From NCBI GenBank assembly GCA_020025015.1, contig JAHHSV010000009.1:1-47246 (forward strand): a DNA stretch of 47,246 nt, given 5' to 3'. Shown in pieces: positions 23,225 to 32,932 of the stretch. Both the position numbers and the translations under genes were made by a program. Within the stretch, counting starts at the first letter, position 1, and each line of letters opens with the position of its first letter. This stretch comes from Anaeroplasmataceae bacterium. Lineage in GTDB: Bacteria > Bacillota_I > Bacilli_A > Acholeplasmatales > Anaeroplasmataceae. The notes beneath the pieces were generated by a model. That model ran no database searches. It had not been told where the DNA came from and was given only the letters and a program-made list of their open reading frames with translations.

Positions 23225-25201
23225 TTATAAGTTATTAAATGAGCCTACTACTTGATTAGAAAAATATAAATTGCCATTCACTTCAATATACGCAATAGCT
23301 GTAAATGAATAATCCTCATGGCCTAAAACATTATTTATAACTGCAGCATATTGATAATAAAGACCATTACTATTAAGGCTACCCGCCATATCAACACTAA
23401 CTAAATTATCAATGAAAGCAAAATTCTTAACTCTAATATTAGAAAGGTGGGAAAGTAAGCTATCCACATTATTGATATTATTTTCCCTAGCAAAACCGTT
23501 AAGATCTATTCCTTGTAAGGCTTTAGTTGAAGTAACTAAAATACCTACTCTATTAACATTGGCATATACAGTTTTAGGGGCAAGCATACCAAATCTTATA
23601 TATTTGTTTTCATTTAAAACAAATGATTCACCAATTAACTTTTCATTTTCAAATGGATTAGTAGGAATTGAATTCTTCTCTACTACTCCATAACGCAATT
23701 TTGCCAATTGAGCTCTAGCTTTGCTTCCTTTTATTGCAAATACAAATCTTCCGTTTTTTGAATTTGGTAATTCAGCTGTAATCTTCATTTTTGCTGTTAC
23801 TCTACCACTAGAAATTTTTTCATAAATTGAAGTATTTTCTTCTTTAAATAAAACCTCATATTCAAACGGACCACCAAATACTGCTTCTACTTCTAAGCTG
23901 AAATATTTTAGATTTTTAGTATTAAAGCTAGGCTCTAAATATGAACCGGTACCATTAATACCAACTGAAGCCAGATTAGATGATGCTTTATTGTGGCCTA
24001 GCCTTACATCACCATTAGCTACATAAAGATCTGAAGCATAAAACGCTAAATTGTTTACTGTAAATTCAGCATTTTTTTGATATCCACTACCAACACCAGT
24101 GATTTTATCTGTAGCAAAATTAATAGCTACATCATTTTCATTTTCAGGAATTATAGGTTTATTAGGGTCTGGAGTAGGATTGGGATTCACTGGTTTTTCT
24201 AAATCACTAATTGTTTTAATTGCCTCATTAAGCTTATTTACATTAGTTACTAACGTTTTTTCTTTATAATTTAATTTATCAAATGCATTTTTAGCCAACA
24301 TTACAGTCTCTTTATCGGCAAGAGTTACTACACTAGGAATTTCATTAATTAAATAAACAACATCATTAACCTTTGACTTATCAACAGTTTGATTAGAATA
24401 TTCATTAGGATAAGCTAAGTCAACCCACTCTGGATGATCAATATATGGGTTACGGTTATGCTGAAATTTATCATAAATTACATTATTACGATAAACTTCT
24501 TCCTTACTTACTGGATCCTGATAATGCCATTTAATTAAGGTTTGTAAGCCACCAAAACGTCCATTAGTATCACTTAATGAGGTTTTTCTATCATTTACAA
24601 GCTTTAAATTATAATCCTTCTTATATCTTGTTTCCATATAGAACATTATACGAGCAACATCGCCCTTTACCTCATCACGTGGTTCAAAAACATCACCCTT
24701 TTTATTACCATATTGATCAGCACTTACACCTGGTAATTCACCAAAGTCTAAATTACCACGATCACTATTAATTTTATTAATTGTTGGTCTTAAATGGTGT
24801 GCATCACAATAAGGTGCCGCACCACTATTAGGAAAGCCATGGCTCTTAGCCCAAACGTGCTCCTTATTCCAAGCACCTTCTGATAAAGATTGACCAGAAT
24901 AAAAGCCAATAACCTTTCTTGGATGCTTTGGATCTGGATCAGTATATTTTAAAACTGTATTATTTTCCTTATAGCTATGCTGATGATAATTCTTTGAAAT
25001 AATTGGACCTAATACATTCTTAAAGGCATCGCCAGTTAAGCTTGTATCAATTCCATCATAATAGCCTGTCGGAATAGTTGTATCATAGTATTTTTCATCA
25101 AAATATTCATTAGCGGCATTTACATTAACCAAACTGGTTAGCCCAATAGATAATGTAGCCATACCTGCTACTAATAAAGCTTTTATTTTTGAAAACCTCA
25201 T
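23225..25201 (-). CDS. Secreted endonuclease I-family nuclease
   Basis: A 658-residue exported protein. Residues 1-29 are a signal peptide (KIKALLVAGMATLSIGLTS, cleavage after NA or NAA). About 35-275 is the endonuclease I domain (beta-beta-alpha-metal type): EHVWAKSHGFPNS at 114-126 and DAHHLRPT with N145 and R148 at 133-148 carry the catalytic His and metal ligands. A helical linker, a Pro-rich stretch (near 340-355) and a beta-sandwich (about 360-510) follow, then a further domain to the end. It likely degrades extracellular DNA or RNA for nutrition or to escape neutrophil traps. Its start is 10 nt past the M6 protease stop and follows GGAGGTTC, so both are co-transcribed. Confidence 0.9.
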   Translation of the reverse strand: MRFSKIKALLVAGMATLSIGLTSLVNVNAANEYFDEKYYDTTIPTGYYDGIDTSLTGDAFKNVLGPIISKNYHQHSYKENNTVLKYTDPDPKHPRKVIGFYSGQSLSEGAWNKEHVWAKSHGFPNSGAAPYCDAHHLRPTINKINSDRGNLDFGELPGVSADQYGNKKGDVFEPRDEVKGDVARIMFYMETRYKKDYNLKLVNDRKTSLSDTNGRFGGLQTLIKWHYQDPVSKEEVYRNNVIYDKFQHNRNPYIDHPEWVDLAYPNEYSNQTVDKSKVNDVVYLINEIPSVVTLADKETVMLAKNAFDKLNYKEKTLVTNVNKLNEAIKTISDLEKPVNPNPTPDPNKPIIPENENDVAINFATDKITGVGSGYQKNAEFTVNNLAFYASDLYVANGDVRLGHNKASSNLASVGINGTGSYLEPSFNTKNLKYFSLEVEAVFGGPFEYEVLFKEENTSIYEKISSGRVTAKMKITAELPNSKNGRFVFAIKGSKARAQLAKLRYGVVEKNSIPTNPFENEKLIGESFVLNENKYIRFGMLAPKTVYANVNRVGILVTSTKALQGIDLNGFARENNINNVDSLLSHLSNIRVKNFAFIDNLVSVDMAGSLNSNGLYYQYAAVINNVLGHEDYSFTAIAYIEVNGNLYFSNQVVGSFNNL

Positions 25202-25211
25202 ATTGAACCTC

Positions 25212-27719
25212 CTATATTATATTTATAGTAACATTGATCTTACCATTATTAATATTATTAACCCTTAAGCTAAAATTATTTAAAAAAACACTATCGCCAG
25301 GATTAAATAAATGCTTACTAGATAAAGTATCATATGAAGCAGTTACATTATTAGGAAGAATCATTTCAATAAATGGTAAGCTTGTATCACTATTATCATA
25401 TTTGAAGGTTGTCCAGTATTCTCCTTCATTATAAACAACCTCGCCCTGGCTATTTTTATTTAACTCAGCACGGGCTAGGGTGATTCTAATACCATTACCA
25501 TTTTTTATTGCTTTATCATTTGCATTTAAACCATCATTAGTATAATACTCAATTAAATAATATGTATCGTAAATGTTATCTAATTGATGATCTGCGATTA
25601 TTATTGCTTCCCCACTTGTTGTAAAGGAAGCTAAATCAAGAGAAATTTCTCCTCTACCAGTTATCTCAATAGGGTCAATCCAATCTAATAATAGCTTATT
25701 AATTACACCATGGTCACCAATATTTGCATCCATCATATCGGCTCCATATAAGCCACTATTTGAACCTTGATTATAATTATAATCATAATAATCATCTAAG
25801 CCCATTAGATGACCAGTCTCATGAATAAAGGTGTGAGCATCCACCTTAATACCAGCTGTTGGATAATTAGCCATGTTAGCATTAGGATTCATGAAATCAA
25901 TTCCTGCCCAAGCATAGTACATTGCATAAACACCATCTCTAGCCTTAGTATTATCCATACCATTTGGTTTAGTTTCATCATACCATTCATATGATTGAGC
26001 ACAATAAGCCCAATACATTGATTCCCCAGTAAAATCAACTGGTGTATCGTAAACGAACCAAACAGCATCAATGAATTGATCGTTATTGCTATCAAACTTT
26101 TTATAATCAAACTTTTGATTATATTTATCTAATACTCTAGTTAAGAGAAAAGTGTTTGGATCTATATTTGATATTCCATTCTTATAGTCAATATCCATTT
26201 TATTTAAAGAAGCACTAGTGATTTCTTTATCATAAAACCACTCATCATTAACTGTTATATCTAATTTTAATTTGCCATATGAGCTTGCTTCATAATAAGA
26301 ATTCAAGCTTTCCCAACCAGTTTCTTCCTTAGTACCATTAAAGGCAAGCCTAATAGTATCTAAGAATTTCACATATTCTAAATTAGAATAGTTATTTTGT
26401 AGCTTTATAGGAAATACTAAAATTTGGGGATTTTTTCCATTAATAGATTTGCTTGGTAAGCATCCTTCTGTTAAAGGACCATTAGGTAATTCACCATCCT
26501 TAGATAATGAGTTATTAAAATTTCTAACTTCCTTTTGCGCCTCAAGCTTATTTTCAAATTTAGCTACAAGAATATAATCAGTATAAATAGGTTTGCTAAA
26601 ATCAAATTCAGTATTATTTAAATACCAGCCCTTAAAAATATAGCCTTCTTTAATTGGATCTATAGGTTTAGGAACTATTTGTCCTTCATCAACTGTAATT
26701 TCCTTTAGAATAGTATCACCATCCATAAAGGTTACTTTGCAAACAAAATCCCAACCTTCTTCTTTATCACCTGGCTTTAAGCCATTAGTTCTCCAACGGG
26801 CAACTAAGGTTATATTAGAATTTACCTGACTTGTAAAATCATATTTTTGACCATTTAAATACCAACCATCAAAGATATATCCTTCCTTTGTTGGATCTTC
26901 TGGTCTAGTAATCTTTTTGCCAGCTGAAACTATTATATTTTCAATTTTAGAGCCACCCTTTGTATCAAAAACAACAACAAAGCTTTGAACAGTTATTTCT
27001 TTCCATTCGGCTTCTAAGGTAATATCCTTAGTTATAGGTGTTTCAAAATCAAATTTAGTTCCATTTAGAAACCATCCAATAAAAGTATAACCATCTTTAA
27101 TTGGAGCTTCTGGCTTAGTTACCTTATTTCCCTTGTTTACCTTTTGAGCTTCAACCTGACTTCCACCATTTGTATTAAAAATAACAGTAAAACTGTTATT
27201 AACTATTTCTTTCCATTTAGCTACTAGGGTTATATTAGAATTTACAGGGCTGTTAAAATCATAGGCCTCATCATTTAAATACCAACCAACAAAAGTATAA
27301 CCTTCCTTTGTTGGATTTGTAGGTTTAATTACCTTATTACCATCAACTACACTTTGTAGGTCAACACGACTACCACCAGCTGAATCAAAAAAGACCATAT
27401 AATTATTGATAATTACTTCTTTCCATTCGGCTTCTAAGGTAATATCCTTAGTTATGGTTGTGTCAAAATCAAATTTAGTTCCATCCAAATACCAACCGCC
27501 AAAATTAAATCCACTCTTTTCTGGATTAGCTGGTTGAATTACTTTATTTCCTTCAATAACAGTTTGAGCAGGAATAGAAGTTCCACCATTGCTATCAAAA
27601 GAAACTGTATATTCATTTGGTAATATTTCATTGTTTCCTTTACATGAAACAACACCAAAGCATAAAGTAAAAATCATAAATAAAATTGCTAAAATTCTTA
27701 CAGTTTTTGTCCTTATCAT
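25212..27719 (-). CDS. M6-like metalloprotease lipoprotein with five InlB-type repeats
   Basis: An 835-residue exported lipoprotein. A signal peptide with the lipobox GVVSC puts the lipidated Cys near residue 26. About 36-390 contains five repeats of roughly 70 residues of the Listeria/Bacteroides (InlB B, Flg_new) type, each with F-D-x-x-G-G-x near its start, G-Y/F-x-F-x-G-W-Y-L in the middle and an L-x-A-x-W end. The catalytic region is near residue 630: HTFIHETGHLMGLDDYYDYN gives the zinc site HExxH-x-x-G-x-x-D typical of M6 (immune inhibitor A-like) peptidases. The repeats probably space the enzyme from the surface. It is the first gene of an operon with the endonuclease. The stop is TAG. 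Confidence 0.88.
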   Translation of the reverse strand: MIRTKTVRILAILFMIFTLCFGVVSCKGNNEILPNEYTVSFDSNGGTSIPAQTVIEGNKVIQPANPEKSGFNFGGWYLDGTKFDFDTTITKDITLEAEWKEVIINNYMVFFDSAGGSRVDLQSVVDGNKVIKPTNPTKEGYTFVGWYLNDEAYDFNSPVNSNITLVAKWKEIVNNSFTVIFNTNGGSQVEAQKVNKGNKVTKPEAPIKDGYTFIGWFLNGTKFDFETPITKDITLEAEWKEITVQSFVVVFDTKGGSKIENIIVSAGKKITRPEDPTKEGYIFDGWYLNGQKYDFTSQVNSNITLVARWRTNGLKPGDKEEGWDFVCKVTFMDGDTILKEITVDEGQIVPKPIDPIKEGYIFKGWYLNNTEFDFSKPIYTDYILVAKFENKLEAQKEVRNFNNSLSKDGELPNGPLTEGCLPSKSINGKNPQILVFPIKLQNNYSNLEYVKFLDTIRLAFNGTKEETGWESLNSYYEASSYGKLKLDITVNDEWFYDKEITSASLNKMDIDYKNGISNIDPNTFLLTRVLDKYNQKFDYKKFDSNNDQFIDAVWFVYDTPVDFTGESMYWAYCAQSYEWYDETKPNGMDNTKARDGVYAMYYAWAGIDFMNPNANMANYPTAGIKVDAHTFIHETGHLMGLDDYYDYNYNQGSNSGLYGADMMDANIGDHGVINKLLLDWIDPIEITGRGEISLDLASFTTSGEAIIIADHQLDNIYDTYYLIEYYTNDGLNANDKAIKNGNGIRITLARAELNKNSQGEVVYNEGEYWTTFKYDNSDTSLPFIEMILPNNVTASYDTLSSKHLFNPGDSVFLNNFSLRVNNINNGKINVTINII

Positions 27720-28174
27720 TTTACTACCCTCTATTTTATATTTTTTCTTTTATTGTAATATTATACTATATAATTAATATTTTATATAGTTTTCAAATTA
27801 ATTGTTAAAGATAACATTTAAAATATGGAAAAAATGTGGAAAAACTCTAGTCAATCATGATGCCAGCAAATTATTTATTATTTTTAAAGCAAGTGACTGA
27901 AATAAATTTATAATGTGTACTTAATTAAATAAGAAAAAAACGCACCAATTTTAGATATTAATCTAACGGCGCGTTTTATTAATAAACTAGAGCACTTCTA
28001 CAAAAAGAGCACTATTACTACTAAATTTCTATCCACTAAAAATATATTGTTATGCTTTCTAAAGACAAAAAATTGGTAAAATTTTTAGCTACTCAACTAT
28101 TATAACCTACCCATACAATCATTTTTAATAGTCTAAACCGAAAGCCAATATTATACGAATTTAGCAATCATGGC
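27720..28174. other. Gene-free stretch between protease and methyltransferase genes
   Basis: No supported gene. The left end holds the -10-like TATAAT at about 27765-27770 (minus strand) that probably belongs to the M6 protease promoter, with a poor -35. The methyltransferase terminator lies at 27934-27977; the rest is AT-rich sequence without a clear feature. Confidence 0.5.
27934..27977 (-). terminator. Terminator of the choloylglycine hydrolase-methyltransferase unit
   Basis: An interrupted stem on the minus strand (AACGC then GCC, TTAGAT / ATCTAA, then GGTGCGTT) with a short loop, followed by TTTTTTC. It lies about 200 nt past the methyltransferase stop. Confidence 0.75.
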
Positions 28175-28735
28175 TTATTTATAGGCTAATATTAAATTGT
28201 AATTATCCCTGCCATGGTAATTCAAAACTCTGGAAAAGCCACAAGCTTCTAGTTTTTTAATAACAGCCTCTACATCATATTTACCAAAGTCAGAAATCAT
28301 AAAAACTCCATCCTTTGTTAAAGCATTTTTAAGCTTTAAGAAAACCTTATCTAGGTCTTTCCAAAATCTAACCGTACAAATCGCACTAATAATTTGATAT
28401 TTATTTTTTTCTAATTCAAAATCTAAAATATCACTATTTAAAATATTACATCTTAAATCTTTTATTGCTCCTTTATTAGTGCTGATGGCAAGCTTTACTG
28501 CTGTTTTGCTTATATCTATACCAGTTGCTCTACCTAAAGGAGCTAGGCTTAAAAACTTTTTAATAGTCGCACCACTACCACAACCAACATCTAAAACATT
28601 GACATCTTTTTTTATCTCTATATGCTTAATTGACCAATCCACTAGGTCATTATGACATTTATTCATTTTTCTTAATAGTATTCGACCACGAACCCCCTTA
28701 GGATTAGCACGTTGCCAGTCTGGAATAAATCGCAT
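28175..28735 (-). CDS. Class I SAM-dependent methyltransferase
   Basis: A 186-residue cytoplasmic protein. The SAM-binding motif I VLDVGCGSGATIKKFL (about residues 48-63) is followed by the acidic end of strand 2 in ATGIDISKTAVKLA (75-88), motif II around NSDILDF (about 103-109), and the post-motif region DGVFMISDFGKYD (about 143-155). The N-terminal MRFIPDWQRANPKGVRGRILLRKMNKCH resembles small-molecule (ubiquinone/UbiE-like or phosphoprotein) methyltransferases. The target is not known. It starts at 28735 behind TAGGAG, 11 nt past the choloylglycine hydrolase stop, so it is co-transcribed. A remnant of a second copy's C-terminus occurs at 23164-23224. Confidence 0.9.
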   Translation of the reverse strand: MRFIPDWQRANPKGVRGRILLRKMNKCHNDLVDWSIKHIEIKKDVNVLDVGCGSGATIKKFLSLAPLGRATGIDISKTAVKLAISTNKGAIKDLRCNILNSDILDFELEKNKYQIISAICTVRFWKDLDKVFLKLKNALTKDGVFMISDFGKYDVEAVIKKLEACGFSRVLNYHGRDNYNLILAYK

Positions 28736-28746
28736 ATAAACTCCTA

Positions 28747-29703
28747 CTAATTTAATTTATTAATCCTCAAGCTCATATCTAAAGGTATCCTTGTCAAATA
28801 ATTTTGATTCATATTATCATCATTTAAGGCCAATGAGCTTATAGTAAAATTATCATATGTTCTATAATAGTAAATACCTAAGCTAGTATTAATACAGCTT
28901 GTATAATAGGTTTTATCAGGCAAGCCCTTAGCAGTTAAAACACTACCTGAAACCATTGATACAGCTCCTAAAATATGGAAAAATGAGCTTACACTAGCTA
29001 ATTCATCACTACTTTTAGTTCTAAATCTTCTTAAAAATTCTACCCTTACAAATCTCGACATACTACTATAATCACCAGGTAAGCCTACACCACCTAAGCC
29101 ACCACAGGTATAATTTAAGCCTTGAGGCTCTTTATATTCGTTCGTTAAAGTAATGTATTTATTAAGATTTTCAACCTGTAAGAAAAATTCAGGGTTGTTA
29201 GTCATAACGCCATAAGGGTTTTCATAAATTTTTAAGCCAGTCTTAGTTTGCTCTAAAACGATACTACTATTTTCATCACTTATCATAAAATGTAAGGTGG
29301 CAACTGGTAATTTTTCATTATAGGTTAAATTTGTAATATTTAAATTAGCTAAATCAGCCCTTAATGACCTAATATCCTTATAATTACCTAGTATATAAGG
29401 AACCAATTCAAAGGCAGCTAAATTTAGCTTACCCTCAATTGGATCATTATATTTAGCGTTATTAGGAAAATTTAAGCCAGCCATTGCCAAGCCACACTCA
29501 TTAGCCGCCTCATAATAAAAAGGATAATCTTCTACTACCATTGCCGTACCAATTAAGGCATATTTAGTGTTAAATGTATTCCCTTTACTCTTAAACTCAT
29601 AATTACGTGGAGTAATTACTGCTTCCTCGTTATAATGATATTCTAGATCTAAGGTTCTACCAAAATAATGGTGCTTATTTGTAAACTCTAAGCATGTACA
29701 CAT
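28747..29703 (-). CDS. Choloylglycine hydrolase family (bile salt hydrolase/penicillin V acylase)
   Basis: A 318-residue Ntn-hydrolase. The family requires Cys2, exposed after Met removal; starting at ATG 29703 gives MCTCLEFTNK with Cys2, so I choose it over the GTG three codons upstream. Arg16 and Asp19 (FGRTLDLEY), Asn80 region (AGLNFPNNAKY), Asn169/170 (MTNNPEF) and the Arg block GLPGDYSSMSRFVR complete the active-site set. These enzymes deconjugate bile salts or hydrolyse penicillin V or N-acyl amides; which is not clear by eye, though AGLNFP fits the Gram-positive gut branch. It fits a gut-dwelling organism. No signal peptide. The ribosome binding site is poor, possibly because the IS110 remnant lies just upstream. 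Confidence 0.9.
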   Translation of the reverse strand: MCTCLEFTNKHHYFGRTLDLEYHYNEEAVITPRNYEFKSKGNTFNTKYALIGTAMVVEDYPFYYEAANECGLAMAGLNFPNNAKYNDPIEGKLNLAAFELVPYILGNYKDIRSLRADLANLNITNLTYNEKLPVATLHFMISDENSSIVLEQTKTGLKIYENPYGVMTNNPEFFLQVENLNKYITLTNEYKEPQGLNYTCGGLGGVGLPGDYSSMSRFVRVEFLRRFRTKSSDELASVSSFFHILGAVSMVSGSVLTAKGLPDKTYYTSCINTSLGIYYYRTYDNFTISSLALNDDNMNQNYLTRIPLDMSLRINKLN

Positions 29704-29804
29704 ATTATTCACGTATAATTAATTTAGTAGTAATTAACCACAAATTAATTATTACTCCTTTCTTTCCTTTTAATAGTTTATACCATCCATTTAATTGTGG
29801 ATGT

Positions 29805-30018
29805 TATAATATAAATGCACTGTGGATCTTTTTCTGTATTAATAAGGCTAATTTATTAGTTAGACCTTTCGATGGTGATTATTACCACAGTCTTTTTTCT
29901 AATTTTAATTAGGTTAATTAAGGCTTTACTGACCTTTTATGAAAAACGTGACTAATTGATTAGAGACACTATGTGGATTAGAACAGTGCATAAATATTTT
30001 ATTTTGGAGGTGTCTAAC
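29805..30018 (+). ncRNA. Possible IS110 bridge/guide RNA region (left end)
   Basis: The non-coding region upstream of the IS110 transposase start contains TATAAT at 29805-29810. A stem ACTGTGG / CCACAGT (29819-29825 / 29885-29891) lies immediately after the predicted start of transcription, followed by a T-run. IS110 elements encode a guide (bridge) RNA at such a position. The -35 is weak, and I cannot fold the RNA fully. Confidence 0.35.
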
Positions 30019-30504
30019 ATGACATACTATGTTGGCATAGATATTGCCAAGTTTAAACACGACTGCTTCATAGCCGATGAATCGGGTAGTGCAGTAAGAG
30101 ATTCATTCTCTTTTAAAAATGATAAAGATGGATTTGAATTCCTTTTATCAATCTTAAATGATTTGAAACCAAAAGGAAAAATAAAAATAGGATTTGAATC
30201 TACCGGACATTATCATTTCAACCTAAAACTATTTCTAGAAGCTAATGGTTTTGACTATGTTGAGTTTAATCCTTTATTAGTTCACAATTTTGCTACTAAA
30301 CAAACTTTACGTAGAACTAAAGCCGATAAAAAAGATCCTAAAACAATAGCCAAATATTTAATGACAATAGATTACAAACCCTATGTGAATTCATTTTATC
30401 ACATAAATAATCTAAAGTCATTATGTAGACTAAGAAAAACTTTAGTAACTGATAGAACTAGATATATAAATCACCTTCTAATTAAAATAGTTAATGTAAT
30501 TTAA
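30019..30504 (+). pseudogene. Truncated IS110-family transposase (DEDD domain only)
   Basis: ATG 30019 is preceded by GGAGGTG. The 161-residue frame keeps the RuvC-like DEDD domain: Asp in YVGIDIAKFKHD, Glu in IGFESTGHYHF, and the pair of Asp in TKADKKDPKTIAKYL. Full-length IS110 transposases are about 400 residues with a C-terminal Transposase_20 domain holding the Ser nucleophile; here the frame stops after LLIKIVNVI, so the C-terminal domain and right end are lost. It is a dead copy unless served in trans. The upstream in-frame codon at 29956 has no ribosome binding site. Confidence 0.85.
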
Positions 30505-30523
30505 TTATACCATACTTTTAAGC

Positions 30524-30554
30524 TATAAAAAAAGAAGCATATTGAACGCTTCTT
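30524..30554 (-). terminator. Terminator of the pepC-like gene
   Basis: Stem AAGAAGC / GCTTCTT (30532-30538 / 30548-30554), loop 9 nt, then TTTTTTT on the minus strand. Confidence 0.8.
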
Positions 30555-30560
30555 AATCCA

Positions 30561-31889
30561 TTATTTAGCAAGGCTTCCCATTGGATCCCAAGGCTTTAAT
30601 TCAATTGGGTCTTCATTTAAAGCAGCAAGCTCATCTTCTGTTAAATATTTCTTATTAACAACTGCCTGATAAACAAATTGATCAAACCAAGAAGCACTCA
30701 TAATGTAGTAACCATCCTTACCATTTTCAGTGCCCCAGCTATTTTCAATCTTCCATTTAGTAGGAGTCTTACCTCTTAGGCTAACACCTGTAATACACAT
30801 TGCATGATTCATTGCGCTAGCACGATAATCAAGAGATTCACCCTTATTCATTAAATAATTTAAGCCAGTTGGAGTTTGGAAATCATAAACTGTATCTGAC
30901 CAAATGCCACCCTTACGATCACCAAAGAAAGCAACGTCACTGCCAAACCAAACAATTTCATTGTCCTTTAATTGATTAACAATTAAATCCTTCATTCTCT
31001 TCATCTTTAAATTTAAATGAGTAACTGGCTTACCGCCACAAACATTGCCTAAATATTTAACAGTAAATGTTTTATTGAATGGCTTATCAGCTGTAGGTGC
31101 ATTAATTACGCTCACAAATGCATCTAAATAATTTCCTAAGTATTTTTCCTTAAATTCTAAAGGTGATGCAACCCTAGTACGATGACAATTTCCATCCTTA
31201 TCAGTATACTCAAAGTTAAATTCCTTAGGTGGAATTCCATATAAAGAGATTAATAAATTATAAAATTTCTTTAAATATTGATCTCTTAACCGCTTAACAG
31301 GATTCATACCCTTCTTAGCATAGGCAGCCTTAGCCTCACTAGTAAACTTACGTAGGTTAAAATTCAATAAATGATTTAGCTGTGCAGAGCTACTAGAATT
31401 AAAGGTTTCATTATAAACGTTCTTAGGGCAAATACCATATTTATTAACAACATTTACTAGCATATCCCATTGACCACCATCGCCAACTCCTGATGAAAGT
31501 AAGAAGGCTAGAGTTCTATCATCATAATCCTTTTCAATTAACTCAATTACACTTTCCATAAAGTAATTACATTTTTCAAGCTTATCATAGAAGGCTAAAT
31601 ATGATTGAGAAATCTCAAAATTAGGAATATTTAATTCCTTAGCAATCTTTTCTCTAATAACATTGCTTCCAGCAAAAATCCAGCAACGACCACTACTCTT
31701 TTGATTAGTTGCCTTCATTGTTTTAACCTCAATATCAAAGTTAAAGTCAATATCAGCAGCCTCATCAGCTGACGCTACAGCATCTAGTAGGCTTTGCCTT
31801 ACTAAAGCATGACGAAAAACAACTTGGGTTTTATCTTCTTTATAATTTTCTAATTCTTTTTCTAAAAATTTAAAACTAATTTCTTCCAT
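30561..31889 (-). CDS. pepC: C1-family aminopeptidase C (bleomycin hydrolase-like)
   Basis: A 442-residue cytoplasmic papain-fold peptidase. The catalytic Cys69 lies in NQKSSGRCWIFAG, the His in SAMNHAMCITGV (about residue 366) and the Asn in WKIENSWG (about residue 388). The oxyanion Gln is Gln63 in ATNQKSSG. Length and blocks match PepC/bleomycin hydrolase. These enzymes form hexamers with the active sites inside and trim amino acids from the N-termini of peptides. The start at 31889 follows GGAGGTAG, and the gene is monocistronic. The C-terminus ends LAK, which in this family lies in the catalytic cleft and limits exopeptidase action. Confidence 0.93.
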   Translation of the reverse strand: MEEISFKFLEKELENYKEDKTQVVFRHALVRQSLLDAVASADEAADIDFNFDIEVKTMKATNQKSSGRCWIFAGSNVIREKIAKELNIPNFEISQSYLAFYDKLEKCNYFMESVIELIEKDYDDRTLAFLLSSGVGDGGQWDMLVNVVNKYGICPKNVYNETFNSSSSAQLNHLLNFNLRKFTSEAKAAYAKKGMNPVKRLRDQYLKKFYNLLISLYGIPPKEFNFEYTDKDGNCHRTRVASPLEFKEKYLGNYLDAFVSVINAPTADKPFNKTFTVKYLGNVCGGKPVTHLNLKMKRMKDLIVNQLKDNEIVWFGSDVAFFGDRKGGIWSDTVYDFQTPTGLNYLMNKGESLDYRASAMNHAMCITGVSLRGKTPTKWKIENSWGTENGKDGYYIMSASWFDQFVYQAVVNKKYLTEDELAALNEDPIELKPWDPMGSLAK

Positions 31890-32223
31890 TTCACTACCTC
31901 CACATTAAACAATAGCGATTATAATACTTAAAATATATATAATCAATAAAAGCACTAAATGAATTATCTTTATAAAGTCTAGCTTATCTACAAAAAAGCA
32001 GGTAAATTGGGTTGATAATTAAAGCTCATTCTTAAATAAGCAGCTTGAATACTTATAAACAAGAATAAACAAGGTATCCTCAACACCATTAAATTCCTAC
32101 ATAGTTTTATCTCTTTTATTGATATATAATATACTAATTTATATAAAAAAGCAATCACTTGCACTTTTACTACATATTGTACAATTTTATATAGTATAAT
32201 ATAGATAGAAAGAGGTATGCATT
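31890..32223. other. Divergent intergenic region between pepC and a lipoprotein gene
   Basis: It carries the pepC promoter at its left and a TATAAT (32195-32200) ahead of the lipoprotein at its right (poor -35). The middle has no supported gene and is AT-rich. Confidence 0.5.
31918..31946 (-). promoter_or_regulatory. Promoter of pepC
   Basis: TTGATT (complement of 31941-31946), 17-nt spacer, TATAAT (complement of 31918-31923). Confidence 0.65.
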
Positions 32224-32913
32224 ATGAAAAAATTAATTGAATTTTTACTATTATTTATAATTGTATTAGGCGTTACAAGCTGCAGTTCTGAAACTAATAA
32301 CAATCATAAAAATCCTGAGGACCCTAATATCGTTGAACCTGAGACTAAGCCAAATGAAAAGCTAGAGCTTAGTGAAACACTAAGCTTAGTAAATTTAATG
32401 GATAGTAAAGGCTATATCACAGGAAAGCTTAACCATTTAAATCCTAGAATTACAGCAGCGATAAATAATCAAATGAAAAACCATCCCGTTCTAACAAGTA
32501 TTAGTGGTAATGTTGATCGTAGTGAAATAAAGGATGTTGACTTACCGGATGGAAAAATCACTAATGTCTTAAAATTAGGTAGTAAGAAAGGTAATAGTGA
32601 GGCTGTATTAATATTTTCAGAAAATATTACAAGTATCAAAGTTAAAGCAAGATCATACTACAATTATGTAAGCTATAACCAAACCTGGGTTAATGATCAA
32701 AACTCTAAACTAATTATTAAAACAGCGGAGGATAATAAGGAATTTGTCTTAACTCCTTCCTTAAATAGTATTCCCGAATTATTAACCTGTGAATATACCT
32801 TTATTACTCCAACAAATAGAATTGAATTTTGGAGTAATAATACTGAAAATGGTAGAGTAATAATTGAGGAAATAACAATCAATTACACTAAAGTAATAAA
32901 AGGTGTTAAATAA
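32224..32913 (+). CDS. Small lipoprotein with beta-sandwich domain
   Basis: A 229-residue exported protein. It has a signal peptide and lipobox GVTSC (lipidated Cys near residue 20). A short low-complexity spacer (about 21-55) follows, then a beta-rich domain from about 90 to the end (LGSKKGNSEAVLIFSEN, IKVKARSYYNYVSYN, IEFWSNNTENGRVIIEEITINYT), similar in layout to the beta-sandwich region of the secreted endonuclease at 23225-25201. The likely role is surface binding to a polymer or DNA; I do not recognise the family. The ribosome binding site AAAGAGGTAT lies before the ATG. The group II intron remnant lies just downstream in the opposite orientation. Confidence 0.8.
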   Translation: MKKLIEFLLLFIIVLGVTSCSSETNNNHKNPEDPNIVEPETKPNEKLELSETLSLVNLMDSKGYITGKLNHLNPRITAAINNQMKNHPVLTSISGNVDRSEIKDVDLPDGKITNVLKLGSKKGNSEAVLIFSENITSIKVKARSYYNYVSYNQTWVNDQNSKLIIKTAEDNKEFVLTPSLNSIPELLTCEYTFITPTNRIEFWSNNTENGRVIIEEITINYTKVIKGVK

Positions 32914-32932
32914 TTCATCCCCTATTAATAGG

